The notes beneath the pieces are model-generated. The model was not told the DNA's origin. It did not search any database and saw only the letters and a program-made list of their open reading frames with translations. Of a DNA stretch of 64,000 nucleotides, positions 54,617-64,000 are shown piece by piece. Position 1 is the first letter of the stretch. Every line of letters begins with the position of its first letter. This stretch comes from Morinoia aosen (taxonomy: Eukaryota; Arthropoda; Malacostraca; Amphipoda; Talitridae), in the NCBI GenBank assembly GCA_030386875.1, contig CM059576.1, positions 10,011,058-10,075,057 on the forward strand. Direction: 5' to 3'. The position numbers and the translations under genes are program-made.

Positions 54617-57600
54617 CTAAGTCTGCGCGTAACGAGCTGGCGGACGACTAGGTCTGCCAAAACTGCTAACGCGCTCGGGGGCAATAAAAGGATTAGGCTG
54701 TGGAGCTGTGAAAGTTGACGTTCGGATTCCCAACTGGGACAACGAACGGGTCTCTGAGTTTTTTTTGTGATGAGGAACAACAGCAACAGAAACATCAGCC
54801 GAATTGGAGGCACCCGAATTACGAGGTTCCGACGACGTTCTTAGAACGGTCTTCAAGGGAACGACGAACTCGTTACACTCCATAGTGGGAGGAAGGTTCC
54901 TAGCCAAGACAGAAAGGTGCAACCCGGTGGCCTCGACAGGTGTTGACCTGGGGGTAATTTGCAACCTGGGTTGCGGCTCATGAGTGTTGGTAGAACGATC
55001 ATCAGGGAAGGACACATATGCTGCCTTAAGTCTATCTATGCTAACACTGTCGCTCTTGGTACCCCTTTCGATTAGAAAATATTTCGGCGTCCTCTTTAGG
55101 ACCCTGTAGGGGCCATCATAGGGACGTCGTAAGGGGGTTTTCACACCGTCCACCCGAACGTAAACATGTGTGCACGTGTTCAACAATGGATCAAGGCTTT
55201 CGGATGGTAAAGGCAGGCGAGGCGGTTGGTAAACCAATTCGCGCATGGCGCGTTTGAGACGTGCCGCGTAATCAGTGATTCTACTGAAGGAGTCGTCAAT
55301 TTTGTACACGGGATCAATAACATCTCCGGGCAATCTTAAGGACTTCCCGTACAGCAATTCGGAGGACGTGCACTTTTGGTCCTGACGGAACAGGTTACGT
55401 AGGGTAAGTAATACGACAGGCAATCGGTCCGCCCAATCGTCGTGGCATCTTAAACAGCGAAGTGCCACTTTTAGGTCTCGGTGGACTCTCTCGATGAGTC
55501 CATTTGATTGGGGGTGAAAAGAGGTGGTTGTGATGTTTGAACTACCTAGGATTTTGGAGATTTCTAACCACAAGGAGGAGGTAAACTGAGCCCCACGATC
55601 ATGAGTGATGCTCAGAGGGACCCCAAAACGGGAGATCCACGTCTCTACGAAGGTTCGAGCTACGGTTTCTGCCGTTATGTTAGCAATGGGAACAGCCTCG
55701 ACCCACCTAGAGAAGCGGTCGATCATAGTGAGTAAATACGAGAACCCGCGAGAGTTTGGAAGCGGGCCTACCAAATCTATATTGACTGCGTCAAATTTAC
55801 CGCCAGAGAAAACACAAGGTTGAATTGCGGCTTTGTTGTGTCGAGTTACTTTGCTAGCTTGGCAATCTGGGCAATTGCGAACGTACTCTCTTATGGCCCT
55901 ACGCATCCCGGGCCAGACAAAACGATCTGCGATTAGGCGGAAAGTTCTCTCTGTCCCAGGATGAGATAGCGCATGATAGTGTTTAATGGCGGGCAAACGC
56001 AAATTTTTAGGCAGGTAGTATCGGTTAGGCCGGTCAGCGTCACAGTAAACGCCTTCTCTGAGTGACAGCTTTAGAGACGAGCTAGGAGACTCAATCAAAG
56101 ATTGGATCTCCGTGTCGTTTTTCTGTTCGGTGATGATATCAGCCAACGAAATCATGTGCACAGAAGGTCGGAACTCGGGCGCCAACGGGTTTAATACCAC
56201 GTTGTGCACACGCGATAAGCAGTCGGCGACCGTGTTCTCGTCCCCCTTAATGTGCCTGAGATCGTTAGTGAACTGTGCTATGTAACTCAGGTGCCGACTT
56301 TCTCGAGGGGAATGGCGGTCAGGAGGCATTCTTATTGCGTTGATCAGAGGCTTATGGTCGGTGAATACCGTGAACTGACGTGCTTCCAAGGTATATCGGA
56401 AGTGTTTAATGGCGAGGTATATCGCCAGGAGCTCTCTCCCGAACGTGCTATAACGCTGTTCGGTGGGAGAGAGCTTCCGACTAAAGAACGCCAAAGGGGA
56501 CGTGTTGTTGTCCACGGTTTGCTGTAGTACCGCGCCGACAGCAAGGTCTGACGCATCTACTACGAGATTAAGTTTTGCGTTCGGGTGTGGGTAAGCCAAC
56601 TCCGTCGCATTCGCAAGTTCTTCTTTAATTACTGTGAATGCCTCCTCAGCCTCACTGTTCCACTCGAACAGTACAGACTTCCCTCGTTTCTTCGCTCTAA
56701 TGAGTGAGGAGAGTGGTGCCAGAGTCGCCGCACAGTTCCTTAGGAATCGGTGGTAAAAATTCACCGATCCCAAGAACCTGCGCAACTCTCTCTGTGTAGA
56801 GGGTTTCGGGAAATTTCGGATAGCCTCTACCTTGTCGGGAAGTGGCCTAATGCCTTTATCTGAGATGTAGTGACCTAGAAAAGTCAGTTCCTTCTTTCCC
56901 AGTACACACTTTGCTGGATTGATCAGCAGAGCGTGCGACGCTAGTCGTTTGCACAGCTCTCTCAAATGATGCACGTGCTCCTCAGGCGTCCCCGAAGCCA
57001 CAAGCACATCATCGAGGTAACAATACAAAAACGGGAGGTCGGAAAGGACTTCAGTCATGTGCCGCTGAAAGGTTTGCGGAGCATTTCGCAAGCCATACGG
57101 CATACGAAGATACTCGCACAAGCCAAACGGCGTACAGACTGCGGTCTTCTGAATAGAGCTTTCCTCCATTGGAATCTGATGGAAGGCTCTCTTCAGGTCT
57201 ATTGTAGAGAAGATTTTTGCCCCTGACAGATTTGCAGTAAAATCATGAAGGTGTGGGATGGGAAATCTGTCGGGTACAGTTACGGAATTGAGTTGGCGAT
57301 AATCGCCGCAAATACGCAACTCGCCGTTGCTTTTTGGAACAATCAACAAGGGACTGGCCCAGGGACTTTTCGAAACGCGAACTGTCCCTTCTTGGACCAT
57401 TTTCGAAAACTCCGCTTTTACTTCCTGCAATCGATCATGGGGCAAACGTCTTACTTTCGCGTAAACAGGAGGACCGCTCGTCGATATGTGGTGTTGCGTC
57501 AGCGTGTTATTTTGCAACGTCACGTTAGGTTGAAAGAGTGAGGGGAATTCGAGCAACACCCGTTGGTAAGGGCATGTACTCTCTAGATTAGGGGAGACGC

Positions 57601-58054
57601 TTGACGTAACGTTCACCATATCGACGGCACTCAGGGGTCTTCGCACTCGGGTTTCGCTATCATACAGGCATCCGTTTCTCACATCCACCACCAATGCAAA
57701 CTTCTGAAGAAAATCGGCACCAATGATGGGTGTGTCCACATCAGCCACTATGAATTCGAAGCTCAAGGTACGTTTGAAATTTAGGGAACACGACAGCGTT
57801 CGCGTGCCGTAACAGAGTATAGGAGTGCCATTAGCAGCACACAAGTTTGGAATGCCCGTGGTATTTTTGTCTTTGTCAGTTGCGGGGATTAGGCTTACCG
57901 AACTCCCGGTATCGATCAGAAATCGAATACCGGTAGCCGGATCACTTTTGAATAAGCAGCGAGTAGCGTTTGTTTTCGTATGCGCTGGCGTTCGACTCGC
58001 ATTTACGCCGCGCTGTTCCCGTTTTTTGGGTAAAGTAGTACATAAAGCGGACAC
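54617..58054 (-). CDS. pol: Pol polyprotein of N4, intact
   Basis: 1145 open codons, one of the few uninterrupted genes in the window. It is entered by -1 frameshift from gag at the heptamer at 58021-58027, so the listed start is only the upstream part of the frame. Domains by approximate residue: protease D-T-G-S-S (48-52), RT with Y-L-D-D (345-348), RNase H V-V-D-A-S-D (about 495-510), integrase HHCC zinc finger (690-730), catalytic core with D in I-D-L-V-G (about 757), D in T-H-D-R-G (about 818) and E in N-G-L-I-E-R (about 855), GPY/F module R-P-Y-D-G-P-Y (about 980), then an S/T/P/N-rich tail. It makes DNA from the element RNA and inserts it. No env follows. All key residues I can check are present. 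Confidence 0.96.
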   Translation of the reverse strand: MSALCTTLPKKREQRGVNASRTPAHTKTNATRCLFKSDPATGIRFLIDTGSSVSLIPATDKDKNTTGIPNLCAANGTPILCYGTRTLSCSLNFKRTLSFEFIVADVDTPIIGADFLQKFALVVDVRNGCLYDSETRVRRPLSAVDMVNVTSSVSPNLESTCPYQRVLLEFPSLFQPNVTLQNNTLTQHHISTSGPPVYAKVRRLPHDRLQEVKAEFSKMVQEGTVRVSKSPWASPLLIVPKSNGELRICGDYRQLNSVTVPDRFPIPHLHDFTANLSGAKIFSTIDLKRAFHQIPMEESSIQKTAVCTPFGLCEYLRMPYGLRNAPQTFQRHMTEVLSDLPFLYCYLDDVLVASGTPEEHVHHLRELCKRLASHALLINPAKCVLGKKELTFLGHYISDKGIRPLPDKVEAIRNFPKPSTQRELRRFLGSVNFYHRFLRNCAATLAPLSSLIRAKKRGKSVLFEWNSEAEEAFTVIKEELANATELAYPHPNAKLNLVVDASDLAVGAVLQQTVDNNTSPLAFFSRKLSPTEQRYSTFGRELLAIYLAIKHFRYTLEARQFTVFTDHKPLINAIRMPPDRHSPRESRHLSYIAQFTNDLRHIKGDENTVADCLSRVHNVVLNPLAPEFRPSVHMISLADIITEQKNDTEIQSLIESPSSSLKLSLREGVYCDADRPNRYYLPKNLRLPAIKHYHALSHPGTERTFRLIADRFVWPGMRRAIREYVRNCPDCQASKVTRHNKAAIQPCVFSGGKFDAVNIDLVGPLPNSRGFSYLLTMIDRFSRWVEAVPIANITAETVARTFVETWISRFGVPLSITHDRGAQFTSSLWLEISKILGSSNITTTSFHPQSNGLIERVHRDLKVALRCLRCHDDWADRLPVVLLTLRNLFRQDQKCTSSELLYGKSLRLPGDVIDPVYKIDDSFSRITDYAARLKRAMRELVYQPPRLPLPSESLDPLLNTCTHVYVRVDGVKTPLRRPYDGPYRVLKRTPKYFLIERGTKSDSVSIDRLKAAYVSFPDDRSTNTHEPQPRLQITPRSTPVEATGLHLSVLARNLPPTMECNEFVVPLKTVLRTSSEPRNSGASNSADVSVAVVPHHKKNSETRSLSQLGIRTSTFTAPQPNPFIAPERVSSFGRPSRPPARYAQT

Positions 58055-58929
58055 ATCGGCGACTCACATTTACGAGCCTTGTGCAAGTACTTTCTGTGAT
58101 ACCAGCACCATTCCTCCTCCAGATTGTCTCGTGAACCCTGGCCCTGAACGGTATTTGAACTACCAGCCCTCTGATGTTTAAATGAACGATTCCAATTTTT
58201 ATGCCTGTCAAACGGAACGGTGTGTGTGGAATTATCGGCTTGCTGATACGCCGCAGTTTGGTGTGCAACCCCATGAACTCTATCCGCGTGTTCGGCTTGC
58301 TGGGTAGCAACTTCTAGTGCTCCAACTCGCTGAACTAACTCGCGCAATAATCTTTCCACTTCGTTTGGGCTGGTTTGATTGACCACTGGAGTAACGGCAG
58401 AGCTATTCGGTGTCTGGTTTTCACAGGCAATAATTTTCTCGGCTAATTCTGCGAGAACGTCCAGGTTCACAGAGGAATCTTGTGTATGGAGGAATGGTTG
58501 AAGGCGTAAGGGCAAGCGTTGGATGTACAATGTCTTAAGGGTATCGTCATCCATCACCCCCTTCGCCAATTTCCTCATCTCTTTAAGTAGCGCTAGAGGT
58601 GTTTGGCTATTGTAGGTGGTGAGATTACTCGTCAAAGCCTGGATTCTTTGGGCTCTATCCTTGCTGTAACGTTTTAAAACATGATCTTTGAGGGTGGAAT
58701 AAGGTTCGGTTGAGTTAGCGTTACAGACCCCAGAGAGGTCGTCTAGGCAAGTCGTGGGCAGGGCCCTTAATAAGGAGTAGTATTTAACTTTTTCACACGT
58801 GATGGATAGGCTTTCGAAGTGTTCATCAGTTTGGAAGAACCAAGAGTCCAGACTTTGAATCGCGAACGGTGTTAATTTTACGGACACCGCCTGACTGTCG
58901 TTACTCTCGTTACCATCGTTTGGCGCCAT
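58003..58929 (-). CDS. gag: Gag polyprotein of N4, intact
   Basis: Open from ATG at 58929 (M-A-P-N-D-G-N-E-S) to TAA at 58003, about 308 codons; an upstream non-ATG extension of seven codons is open but not needed. The capsid-like region contains [13 protein letters not shown], then L-L-R-A-L-P-T and L-L-K-E-M-R-K-L-A. The C-terminus has the single knuckle C-W-Y-H-R-K-Y-x4-R-K-C. It has the same layout as the family 2 Gag but is clearly diverged. It overlaps pol by about 50 bases. Confidence 0.93.
   Translation of the reverse strand: MAPNDGNESNDSQAVSVKLTPFAIQSLDSWFFQTDEHFESLSITCEKVKYYSLLRALPTTCLDDLSGVCNANSTEPYSTLKDHVLKRYSKDRAQRIQALTSNLTTYNSQTPLALLKEMRKLAKGVMDDDTLKTLYIQRLPLRLQPFLHTQDSSVNLDVLAELAEKIIACENQTPNSSAVTPVVNQTSPNEVERLLRELVQRVGALEVATQQAEHADRVHGVAHQTAAYQQADNSTHTVPFDRHKNWNRSFKHQRAGSSNTVQGQGSRDNLEEEWCWYHRKYLHKARKCESPMCPLYVLLYPKNGNSAA
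58021..58027 (-). promoter_or_regulatory. -1 ribosomal frameshift heptamer AAAAAAC
   Basis: The minus strand reads CCA-AAA-AAC in the gag register, so A-AAA-AAC is a canonical X-XXY-YYZ site. After slipping, the pol frame gives Lys-Lys-Arg-Glu-Gln-Arg. It lies at the position corresponding to GGGAAAC in family 2. Confidence 0.82.
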
Positions 58930-59014
58930 AATGCTTCTAATGTTCCGCAAGAATGAATGATAACGCGCGTTGCAATAGCTTTTTGTTTCGTATAAGTTTT
59001 TATGTTACTTATGT

Positions 59015-59220
59015 GCTTCAGTAGCAATGGTGCTGCAGTAGCAATGGAAATTGCGAAGGTTATTAGTAAGGAGCTTCAGTAGCAATGGAAATGATCCTAG
59101 AAGGTCTCCTATGGTTTGCTTCAGTAGCAATGGAAATGCATGAAGAGTTTTGTAAAAGGTGGCTTCAGTAGCAATGGATAAACATGAAGAATTTGTTAGA
59201 ATAGGCTGCAGTAGCAATAG
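59015..59220 (-). promoter_or_regulatory. Array of six 16-20-base motifs in the N4 leader
   Basis: The plus-strand word gct(t/g)cagtagcaatgg(aaat) starts at 59015, 59032, 59073, 59118, 59162 and 59205. Spacing is 41-45 bases after the first pair, with unrelated spacers. It lies between the primer-binding site and gag. Possible roles are a protein-binding array (insulator or enhancer, as the Su(Hw) sites in the leader of the Drosophila gypsy element), RNA packaging, or a plain degenerate tandem repeat. Confidence 0.7.
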
Positions 59221-59392
59221 CTTATTATTAGGGAAGAGTTTGGAGAGGAAATACTCTGTTTAGCTACTGAGAGAAGGGAAAGAAACTACCTCCTTCAAGG
59301 TCAGCCATGCACAGAAGTTGACAGCACTAGACATGCGCTCCTAATCCTTCCGATGGTGGTCCGGGTGAGTATTTATATCTGATTAAACTACT

Positions 59393-59408
59393 CTGGGTAA
59401 TCACCAGT
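59393..59408 (-). promoter_or_regulatory. Primer-binding site of N4
   Basis: On the minus strand, CTGGTGATTACCCAGA follows the end of the 5' LTR (...GTTCACA). It shares the ctggtga start with N3 and N5. Confidence 0.7.
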
Positions 59409-61940
59409 GTGAACTTCAAGTTTGGGGGGCTTAACTCAAGTTTTACTTTAGACCGGTTTGAATTCTATGATTATCTAGCTTTTTGAAGGTTAAAGGTTGA
59501 ATATTGAGGAATTTAACGATTTCCCAAGATGTTCTTTCAATAATGGCGAGGTCACCAGTGCTTTTTCAAGCACACTTAATTGCTAATTGAATGATTTACG
59601 GCCTCTGACTCCGAAGAAGTTAAGTGTAGGGGGTTCGGACGCAATCTTTCTGGCGTCTTTAATCAAAATCAAAACACTATAATTTTCACCTCGGAACTGG
59701 ACCATCAGAAGGATAAGAAAGTAGATATGGTTATTTAATTCTGGCCTGGTTTTATTGGAGGCTGTCAGATTGTCTCTTCAAGGTGCGCTGATGTTGAGGT
59801 CCGATCTTGAGTAGGAACTGCAACAGGCTCACAGCTGCGTCGGTATGCGGGAAGTGTAATTGTAAAGAAGGTCGTGTGCAATGGTACCCAATGGTTAGAG
59901 ACGGCAATAGCGTCTCTGATAAGTGAGGACGGTAAGGTGCAATTCCTCCAGTGGTGTTTGAATATAGACTTGCAGGTTATGCAGCAGTTGGGTTAGCTGT
60001 AACCAAAAAAATGTCTCAATTCTGAGTGAGGTGGAGGAGGAATTGGGTACTTGCGCTTGCCGTCCAGTAATTGTGGGTTTATTAGAAGTGAAAAGGCAAC
60101 AATGAAGGAGGCAGTTCTTTTGCCAAGTCTGGCTACCGGGTTATTTTACCCTTTTGATATGATCGGGCAAGGTAAAGGTAGGTGACGTGGCAGTGGAATG
60201 TAAAGTGTCTCGTAGCTTCCTGTACGGGAATAATACACTGGGTGAAAATGCACACGGTATTAAAACACATATCAACACATGCTATGCTGCAAACAATCTG
60301 GCATTAACATGCCGCCTCAAAGCGAGGAGTCTCTTCGAAAAACGACCCCCACCAGCACTCTGGCGCCGGAGTGCAAGCGGGGATCAGCTTCGGAGCACTG
60401 ACAATTCGCTCGGAGCCAGATATTAATTCTAATATATCTAACGGCATGAAGCTAAAATTCTACACTAGTAATTCACACAGGCAAAACTTTGCCTGGCGAA
60501 ACTAAGATGGCATACGCAGTGAACTGAGTATACTGACTCACTTAATTAATAGCTAATGGTAAAAATCTACAGCATCTGCTAAATGCAAATGAACTAGAAA
60601 ACACATGTTCCCAGTTTTTCCTAGCTGAAATAATCAATGTACAATGACTAAGAATTATACAATTACCATCTAACTAAACCTAAAAAAACATCACTAATAT
60701 TTAATGTATAAATACTGATTCTATGAGGAAAATCAGCGGTAAAATGTGCTTGGTATTTACAAAGGTTTGTTCTGATTATCATCACAACAAAGATTGACTA
60801 TAAAATTGGTTAAGAATGGTTTTTAATGTTGACTGTACATAAAAACTACAACCATGTGATTATATCAAAACCCTACTTAATTGAAAATACAGCTGTGACA
60901 CCATAAGCTGTAAAGAATGAGAATGATAATTTGATTGCTTTGAATAAAAAAAAACAGCATTACAGAATAAAATGATAATTTGATGCAAGCCTAACTTGAT
61001 CACAAAAATAACACCATATTGAATTTTGGCATAATAAATCAGTTTTGATACAAAAGGGGAAATCCTAATCTTGACAAAAATAACATCACATTGGAATGTT
61101 GACATAAAAATTATTTTAAAAAAGGAGAAATTTTAGCCTGAATAAAAATAACATCATATTGAAATGTTGAAATAAAAATTATTTTAAAACAAAAGGAGAA
61201 TTTTAGCTTGAATAAAAATAACATCATATTGAAATGTTGAAATAAAAATTATTTTAAAACAAAAGGAGAATTTTAGCTTGAATAAAAATAACATCATATT
61301 GAAATGTTGAAATAAAAATTATTTTAAAACAAAAGGAGAATTTTAGCTTGAATAAAAATAACATCATATTGAAATGTTGAAATAAAAATTGTTTTAAAAC
61401 AAAAGGGGAATTTTAGCTTGAATAAAAATAACATCATATTGAGATGTTGAAATAAAAATTCTTTTAAAATCAAAAGGGAAAATTTTAGCTTGAATGAAAA
61501 TAACATCAATACCCAAGGGAAAATACCCTGTGGGAACCACAAGTTCTAGGCAAGAAATCCTAACATTTAAGACACTGGTAAGTTGAGGCAATTCAGCTTA
61601 CTATTTATACACTAATAGTGTTGACAATTGACATATAATGTATATATAGTTACCCGTAGATTATCACACACAAAAAACACAGTATTATAATCTCACCAGC
61701 CAGACACACCTAGATATGCACGCTCTGTATGATCTGAGACAATGGGCGCTAGATCGCATACGATGTTGCTGTCGCGCGTCCGTGGGAGGTTCCGTTAAGA
61801 CGCAAATGTGAATTCTTAGAGATTGAATTTTTTTCGTTACACAATTTTGATAAAATTGAGGACAGAGATTAGTGAATTTCGTAATGTGATTTTATGCTAA
61901 TGGTTGAATTTATTTTACTGAATTTTTAGATGATCATTCT
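59409..61940 (-). repeat. 5' LTR of N4, outer 47 bases displaced
   Basis: Matches 51887-54417 with about ten differences and one net indel. It stops at ..gatgatcattct (61940) where N5 starts. The 3' LTR has 47 more bases here (54418-54464), which are expected on the other side of N5. It includes the 70-bp array at 61095-61500. Confidence 0.92.
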
Positions 61941-62861
61941 TGTAGCATACCGCTACATAAGCGTAAAAATTAGAAATTTGCCATTCTCACTGAAATAAAT
62001 TAATCATTAGCATTAAAAATCTTACTATAATTTATTATTAATTATTTTCTACTTCTAACTCGTAATCATTGAAGTTTGTGTGTAAATACATGAGAGACCA
62101 AATAATCAATCGACATTTCGAGCCTTTAAGCACCCCGATTTGGAAACATTCAAGCGCGTCGCTTGAACTGCTCACTCTTTCTTGTGGCGTGTTAGCGTGC
62201 GAACATCACCTTGACCTCTACATCATCGCCATACACACAACACTCACAGTTTTGAATCTCCCTGGGTTCCTGAGTGCCATGCTAAATGCTATTCTCACAT
62301 AAGCTGTGACTTAACTTGCTCCTACCAATATGAGCTGTGACATAATATGCTAAATGCTAACCTGGGCTAACTAGTATCCTAGTATGCTATGCTAATATGA
62401 GCAGTAACTTAACTTGCTCCTGCTAATGTGCTAATGTGCTAATGTGCCGACTTGCTTATGCTCACATGAGCCGGATTTAACTTGCTCACTCACACCTCAC
62501 CTTATTTTGAGTCATTAGTTCTACCTGAGCTACGTCATTGACCCTCGCTCAATTATCTCAAATTGCCTAATTCAAGTTCCCAAATACAACTCACTCACCC
62601 TGCCTACTCCATCGCGTGACGGCCTTCGCCAACGCCAGCCTGGCTCTCCGGCACGGATTGCCCACCTAGACAAGCTCTCCGAGATCAAGATCCAAGCCAG
62701 TTCTCCTTGGTTTTCCTTCAATAAACTACACGGCAGGAAAAAGCTGAGTTAACCAAAAATTGTCATTCATTATCCCTCTTATAGTCGCTCAAATTTACTT
62801 GTCGAGAGATGTTGTAGTCTTTGCCCGTCAATTCACCCCAGCGGAAAACTAGACCAACACA
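61941..62861 (+). repeat. 5' LTR of N5, 921 bp
   Basis: Starts TGTAGCATACCGCTACATAA and ends ...CTAGACCAACACA before ctggtgaccccaagtt. The middle part has short imperfect repeats (gtgctaatgtgctaatgtgc; aacttgctcctgctaatgtg). The last part (ccatcgcgtgacggccttcg, cacctagacaagctctccga) matches the N2 LTR. Confidence 0.9.
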
Positions 62862-63488
62862 CTGGTGACCCCAAGTTAATATACCCCAGTTAAAATAACC
62901 CAAAACTTTCTTAAAAAAACTTAAAAACAATTCAACTCGACAAGGTTTGAGAGATTGTGAGAGGATAATTTTGGCATGTCATCGTAGTGATAAATTTCCC
63001 ATGTCGTAGTCTTTGAGAATTTTCTATAGATGTCACTGTGCTAATCTTTCTCTGAGCAGCTCTAAACATTTTTATGCTGTTTTCCTGTCTTTGTTCGTGA
63101 GGAAAAATTTGTTCGTGCTGTTTTCCTGTCTTCGTGCCTCAGTAGGTAGGAAAAATATTTTTCCCCTATTTCCGTGCTGTGCATTTATTTCTGACTACCG
63201 TAAAAATCTTCGCTTCCATTCTCTCTCTTTCCGTTTTTTTTTCAACGTTATGGATTGATTGAGTAGGTAGGGAAATAATTTTTTTCTCACCTGCTTTATT
63301 TTTGTGCCTACGCAAAATTGCCGCATACCGCATAATTTTTTCTCGTTTCCAACTTCATATTTCCTTCCTTCTGTTTCAACTTAATTTGAATGATTGAGTA
63401 GGTAAAGAATTAAAGCAAATCCTTGCCACTTAATTCCAAGTCATAGGCATTGATATCTTAATTGCGCATCCTCAATGAGATTGCTAGC
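62862..63488 (+). promoter_or_regulatory. Primer-binding site and leader of N5
   Basis: ctggtgaccccaagttaata is the probable primer-binding site. The leader that follows parallels that of N3, including three copies of the gattgagtaggta / pyrimidine-rich unit (about 63140, 63255 and 63390). No coding region is seen. Confidence 0.65.
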
Positions 63489-64000
63489 ATGCCTGACTCA
63501 GATAATGAAGATCGAGCCTCCACAAAACCCATTAGGCTCCCTCCCTTCATTCCGGAGGACGCCCACACCTGGTTTCAACAGTGTGAGGCGATGTTTAGGT
63601 ATCATAAGGTCACTAATAACACTGACCAATTCTACGCCCTTGTTTCCGCAGCCCCCACAAAATTGTTAAATGATTCAAATCAGTTGCTCGAGAACCCCCC
63701 CGCCTTTGACCCGTATGGCACCTTAAAAAGGAAAATTCTGCAGAAGTTGCAGATGTCCGATGCGGACAAATTTCGCAGTTTGGTAGACGCCTCAGCTATT
63801 CCTTCTGTCTCTAGTTCTTTCTCTCCCACTTCGCTAGTAAAAGAGCTGCGAAAACTCGCTACGGTTGTTGCCGTAGCTGAGGGATTTCTGAAAGAAGTTT
63901 TCATGACTAAGCTTCCCCCGAATGTGCGTCCATTTTTATCGCTAGCAGGCCCCGATCAAACGCTGGAAAAGCTGGCGGAGTCCACAGAGACGGTGATGCG
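63489..64000 (+). CDS. gag: Gag of N5, N-terminal part (runs off the window)
   Basis: Open from ATG at 63489 (M-P-D-S-D-N-E-D-R-A) to the window end, about 170 codons. It is collinear with the N3 Gag with scattered substitutions (for example T-W-F-Q-Q-C-E-A-M-F). The capsid-like region F-I-P-E-D-A, Y-A-L-V-S-A-A and L-V-K-E-L-R-K-L-A is intact. The knuckle and frameshift site lie beyond the window. Confidence 0.9.
   Translation, partial: MPDSDNEDRASTKPIRLPPFIPEDAHTWFQQCEAMFRYHKVTNNTDQFYALVSAAPTKLLNDSNQLLENPPAFDPYGTLKRKILQKLQMSDADKFRSLVDASAIPSVSSSFSPTSLVKELRKLATVVAVAEGFLKEVFMTKLPPNVRPFLSLAGPDQTLEKLAESTETVM

Larger units (their letters stand above)
51887..61940 (-). mobile_element. Nest level 4 (N4): Ty3/Gypsy element, family 1, coding-competent
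   Basis: On the minus strand: 5' LTR (61940-59409, missing its outermost ~47 bases), primer-binding site, leader with a motif array, gag, pol, polypurine tract, 3' LTR (54464-51887). Gag and Pol frames are both uninterrupted and the LTRs differ at about ten positions by eye. It is inserted in the 3' LTR of N3 and split at 61940/61941 by N5. Confidence 0.93.
61941..64000 (+). mobile_element. Nest level 5 (N5): Ty3/Gypsy element, family 2, 5' part
   Basis: 5' LTR 61941-62861, primer-binding site at 62862, leader with the family 2 repeats, and gag from 63489 to the end of the window. It is the youngest level visible. Its LTR is a different subtype from that of N3 (similar over the first ~180 bases, then diverged). 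Confidence 0.92.

Noticed and set aside
57825-58181. 118-codon plus-strand ORF over the gag/pol junction of N4
   Set aside because: Antisense shadow of two overlapping genes.
59015-59220. CRISPR-like repeats with spacers
   Set aside because: Only six short motifs, variable ends, located in a retrotransposon leader of a eukaryote.
52666-60426. Two identical 79-codon ORFs at 52666 and 60187
   Set aside because: They lie in the two LTR copies of N4, so identity reflects LTR duplication. No domain is recognisable.

Overview
The window looks like repeat-dense animal DNA, most likely from an arthropod, and probably an insect or close relative. The support is the type of transposable elements: Ty3/Gypsy LTR retrotransposons whose Gag ends in a C-W-Y-H...A-R-K-C knuckle, CR1/L2-like and other LINE remnants, a tRNA-derived SINE, and hAT remnants. 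The base composition is AT-rich and there are no operon-like genes. I do not name a species. I found no bacterial features, no functional tRNA or rRNA gene and no CRISPR array. Almost everything that can be recognised is mobile or repetitive DNA. At most a few short stretches (around 20.5, 30.8 and 32.1 kb) could be host exons, and the evidence for them is weak.

Layout of 1-33 kb. This part is a mosaic of old, short elements. A dispersed 'ctcccagggg' repeat family occurs about ten times between 0.4 and 32 kb, in both orientations. One copy (3.8-5.7 kb) has inverted arms around a 27-unit, 24-bp minisatellite. There is also a decayed hAT transposase C-terminus (2.2-3.1 kb), a 5'-truncated LINE reverse transcriptase (8.1-9.0 kb), a tRNA-derived SINE (10.0-10.3 kb), a 581-bp non-autonomous element with a perfect 8-bp target duplication (10.5-11.1 kb), 400-bp direct repeats around an 83-bp tandem array (17.2-20.2 kb), and a 225-bp foldback palindrome (21.2-21.45 kb). 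On the minus strand at 24.3-26.8 kb lies a broken ORF with a degenerate SGNH-like domain followed by an OTU cysteine-protease domain. A LINE 3' end (28.6-29.1 kb), a 60-bp satellite (29.7-30.4 kb) and a duplicated exon-like segment (30.7 and 32.0 kb) follow.

Layout of 33-64 kb. This part is a nest of five Ty3/Gypsy elements, N1 to N5. Each younger one sits inside the right-hand LTR of the one before it, in alternating orientation (+ - + - +). N1 (family 1, decayed) has its 3' LTR cut at 38767 by N2 (family 2, minus, Gag deleted). The 5' LTR of N2 is cut at 45123 by N3 (family 2, plus, nearly complete). The 3' LTR of N3 is cut at 51887 by N4 (family 1, minus, gag and pol both open). The 5' LTR of N4 is cut at 61941 by N5 (family 2, plus), which runs off the window. 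A 5'-truncated SINE also landed in one LTR copy of N2, giving a filled/empty site pair.

How the genes work together. In each Gypsy element Gag forms the particle. Pol (protease, reverse transcriptase, RNase H, integrase with a GPY/F module) is reached by -1 ribosomal frameshifting. Intact heptamers are visible in both families: GGGAAAC in family 2 and AAAAAAC in family 1. There is no env-like ORF. All distances and difference counts here were made by eye from the sequence.
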